This document shows positions 4,515-6,416 of a DNA stretch of 6,416 nucleotides, piece by piece (the first letter of the stretch is position 1; each line of letters begins with the position of its first letter). This DNA is from Amylibacter sp. GTDB taxonomy: Bacteria; Pseudomonadota; Alphaproteobacteria; Rhodobacterales; Rhodobacteraceae. The DNA is taken from assembly GCA_027083485.1 (NCBI GenBank), contig JALWOO010000290.1, positions 1 to 6,416 on the forward strand. The letters are read 5' to 3'. The notes under the pieces were generated by a model. It was not told the DNA's origin. It saw nothing but the letters and a program-made list of their open reading frames with translations, and searched no databases. The translations under genes and the position numbers were made by a program.

Positions 4515-6416
4515 TCTGGACGCGACATTTTCTGGTTGGCCTGTTGTCTTTGACAATGGGGCTGGCTGTGATTGTGGTGCTGGCCGTTGGCGGCTTGCAG
4601 CTGATGATGGCGCGTGGGCCCTTGCCTTTGCCGCAGCTGGAAAGTTTTCTGGCGCGTCAGATCAACATGCGTTTGGCCGGTGAAACCTTGTCGATCGGGG
4701 GGATCAGCCTTGGCTCCGGTGCCGGCGGTTTGGCCAATCGGGTGATTCTGACGGATGTTACGCTGCGCGGGGCGGATCGCAAAACCCTGTTGAAGGTGCC
4801 TGAAATCCGCACCGGTTTTTCCCTGATGAATTTGGTGCGCGGCAAGATCATGCCGTCGGATGTGGAAATTCTCGGCACCCGGATCAAGCTGGTGCGCGAA
4901 CTGGACGGCTCCATTCGGGTGCTGCGGCTGACCGATGCGGGCGAGTTTGTCCTGGAAGGTGATCTGCTGGGGCAGCTTGATAAAATTCTGGGGCGCGATG
5001 AATTCAAGCGCCTGCAATCCATTGCATTGCGTGACACCCGCGTCACTGTGCAGGACAGGCGCAGCGGGCGATCCTGGCGGGTGTCGGACAGTTTGCTGGC
5101 ACTGAGCCGGGAGGGGAACGAATTTTCCTTGCGGGCCGAAGTCGAGGTCGGTGTCGGGCTGGGAGAAAAAACCCGCATTATAGCCACGGCAAAACACCGG
5201 ATCGGGGAAAAACAGGCGGATTTCCGGTTGCAGTTTGCCAATGCCATTCCCGAGGATATTGCCGATATGGTGCGTGCGCTGGATTGGTTGCGGATGCTGG
5301 ATACCCGCGTGTCAGGATCGCTTACCGCGTCGATAGATCAAAGCGGTGTTGTCGGCGCGCTCAACGGGGTGCTGGATCTGGGGCAGGGAAAATTGCGCCA
5401 AACACCAACCAGCGTGCCGGTGGCTTTTGATCAGGCCAAAGTTTACTTTTCCTATGACAAAACCAAGGACCGGCTGAGCTTTACCCAGGTGACGGTGGAT
5501 ACCTCTGCGGGGCGGTTGCGATCTGAGGGCTATGCCACATTGCAGCGGGATCCCAAAGGGTTTGTGCAATCCATGAGCGGGCAATTCCGGTTTGATAATC
5601 TGGAATTGAACCGTCCAAAACTGTTTGCTGCGCCTTTGAAGCTGGACGCGGTTTCGGTGGATTACCGGCTGTCGTTTGCGCCGTTGATGATCGAGGTCGG
5701 GGCGATGACGGTGCATGACGGGGACGGTGTGTACCATGTGAGCGGCAAGTCCGTGGCTGAGACGGATTATTGGGTCAATCGCTATGACATTGAGATCAAC
5801 TCTGCCGACCGCACCCGTATCATGGCGTTCTGGCCGCTCAAGGCGATTCCGCGCACCCGCAAGTGGCTGGTGGAGAACATCCATAATGGGCGCGTGAATA
5901 ATTTTCGCGGCGGGTTGCGCTCCAAAGGCGGTAAATTCACCTATGCCTTCAATTTCGAGGTGGACGATGCGCAGGTGCGGTTTATGAAAACCATGCCGGA
6001 ATTGCGCAATGCCTACGGGTTTGGCTATCTGACCAACAGGGATTTGCGCATTGATATCCGGCAGGGCCATTTGATCGCGCCGGACAATACCCGTGTGGAT
6101 CTGGAAACCGGCAGTTTTTACATTCCGGACATTCAATCGCGCCCGGCCACTGGCCAGATCAATCTGGTGGCGCGGGGGGGCTTGCAGGCCGCTTTGCATT
6201 TGCTGAATGTTGAAAAGTTCCGGTTCCTGCAAAAAGTCGGCCTCAGCCCCGATGTTGCCACAGGCGAGGTGCGCGTCAGCGGTGATTTGGAAGTGGAGTT
6301 GAGCAAATTCGCCAAACCCAAGGATATCAGGTTCAACGCCACAGCCGAGGTGCAAAACCTGTATAGTGACACCTTGATCAAAGGGCATGTGCTCAAGGGG
6401 CAACGGTTGATCGTGA
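4511..6416 (+). CDS. AsmA-like / DUF3971 (YhdP-type) membrane-anchored protein, 3' end cut by window edge
   Basis: 635 codons are visible with no stop; the gene runs off the window. Residues 7-29 (FLVGLLSLTMGLAVIVV...) form one hydrophobic anchor with a short basic cytoplasmic start, placing the remainder in the periplasm. After it comes GPLPLPQLESFLARQIN (36-52), the usual opening of AsmA-like proteins, then a long beta-rich repeat region without catalytic motifs, including DLGQGKLRQTPTSVPVAF (ending near residue 306). FWPLKAIPRTRKWLVENI (440-457) followed by NGRV is a hallmark of the DUF3971/YhdP branch. E. coli YhdP, TamB and YdbH act redundantly in phospholipid transport to the outer membrane; a similar role here is inference from family. 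The start is TTG with AGGAG 6 nt upstream; the first in-frame ATG (4556) would cut the membrane segment in half. It is divergent from bcp. Confidence 0.85.
   Translation, partial: MIWTRHFLVGLLSLTMGLAVIVVLAVGGLQLMMARGPLPLPQLESFLARQINMRLAGETLSIGGISLGSGAGGLANRVILTDVTLRGADRKTLLKVPEIRTGFSLMNLVRGKIMPSDVEILGTRIKLVRELDGSIRVLRLTDAGEFVLEGDLLGQLDKILGRDEFKRLQSIALRDTRVTVQDRRSGRSWRVSDSLLALSREGNEFSLRAEVEVGVGLGEKTRIIATAKHRIGEKQADFRLQFANAIPEDIADMVRALDWLRMLDTRVSGSLTASIDQSGVVGALNGVLDLGQGKLRQTPTSVPVAFDQAKVYFSYDKTKDRLSFTQVTVDTSAGRLRSEGYATLQRDPKGFVQSMSGQFRFDNLELNRPKLFAAPLKLDAVSVDYRLSFAPLMIEVGAMTVHDGDGVYHVSGKSVAETDYWVNRYDIEINSADRTRIMAFWPLKAIPRTRKWLVENIHNGRVNNFRGGLRSKGGKFTYAFNFEVDDAQVRFMKTMPELRNAYGFGYLTNRDLRIDIRQGHLIAPDNTRVDLETGSFYIPDIQSRPATGQINLVARGGLQAALHLLNVEKFRFLQKVGLSPDVATGEVRVSGDLEVELSKFAKPKDIRFNATAEVQNLYSDTLIKGHVLKGQRLIV

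Noticed and set aside
4457..5197. A 246-codon minus-strand open frame overlapping the start of the AsmA-like gene
   Set aside because: Low-complexity composition (Gln, His, Pro) and no family resemblance; it is an antisense shadow of the plus-strand gene.
5312..6403. A 363-codon open frame on the minus strand, opposite the AsmA-like gene
   Set aside because: The translation has no recognisable domain and is rich in His, Gln, Pro and Arg, as expected for antisense reading of GC-biased codons. The plus strand gives a continuous AsmA-like protein across the same bases.

Overview
The window looks like ordinary chromosomal sequence from a marine Rhodobacterales (Roseobacter-type) alphaproteobacterium. 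I base this on the protein families present (DUF2849 beside a CysJ-less CysI, an AsnC-type regulator beside cys genes, DUF455, and an AsmA-like protein of alphaproteobacterial style), on the moderately GC-rich codon use, and on a hairpin of the 'GCCTCCGGCGGGGATATTT' type that I remember as a recurrent terminator in this group. The taxonomic call is inference; no rRNA or other marker gene is present.

Layout. (1) Positions 1-2416, minus strand: an assimilatory sulfate reduction operon read right to left, DUF2849 small protein -> cysI (sulfite/nitrite reductase) -> cysH (adenylyl-sulfate reductase, cut by the left edge). The genes are tightly packed: an 8-nt overlap, then a 4-nt gap, with ribosome binding sites inside the preceding gene. 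(2) Positions 2417-2553: an AT-rich divergent promoter region. (3) Positions 2554-3015, plus strand: an Lrp/AsnC-family regulator, the obvious candidate controller of the divergent cys operon. (4) Positions 3016-3096: a long, perfectly paired two-tier inverted repeat between convergent genes, read as a bidirectional terminator. (5) Positions 3108-4387, minus strand: a translationally coupled pair, bcp (thioredoxin-dependent peroxiredoxin) -> DUF455 ferritin-like protein, overlapping by ATGA. (6) Positions 4388-4510: a second divergent intergenic region. (7) Position 4511 to the right edge, plus strand: the first 635 codons of a large AsmA-like/DUF3971 (YhdP-type) inner-membrane-anchored protein, probably starting at TTG.

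How the genes work together. CysH reduces activated sulfate to sulfite and CysI reduces sulfite to sulfide for cysteine synthesis. DUF2849 probably assists CysI in bacteria that lack the flavoprotein CysJ. The bcp/DUF455 pair suggests a redox or iron-related function but DUF455 has no firm role. The AsmA-like protein belongs to a superfamily implicated in lipid traffic between the membranes.

I see no mobile element, CRISPR array, tRNA, rRNA or phage gene, and no clearly new system. The points most worth a second look are the terminator palindrome, the possible frameshift or coupled leader at the AsmA-like start, and the absence of cysG between the regulator and the cys genes.
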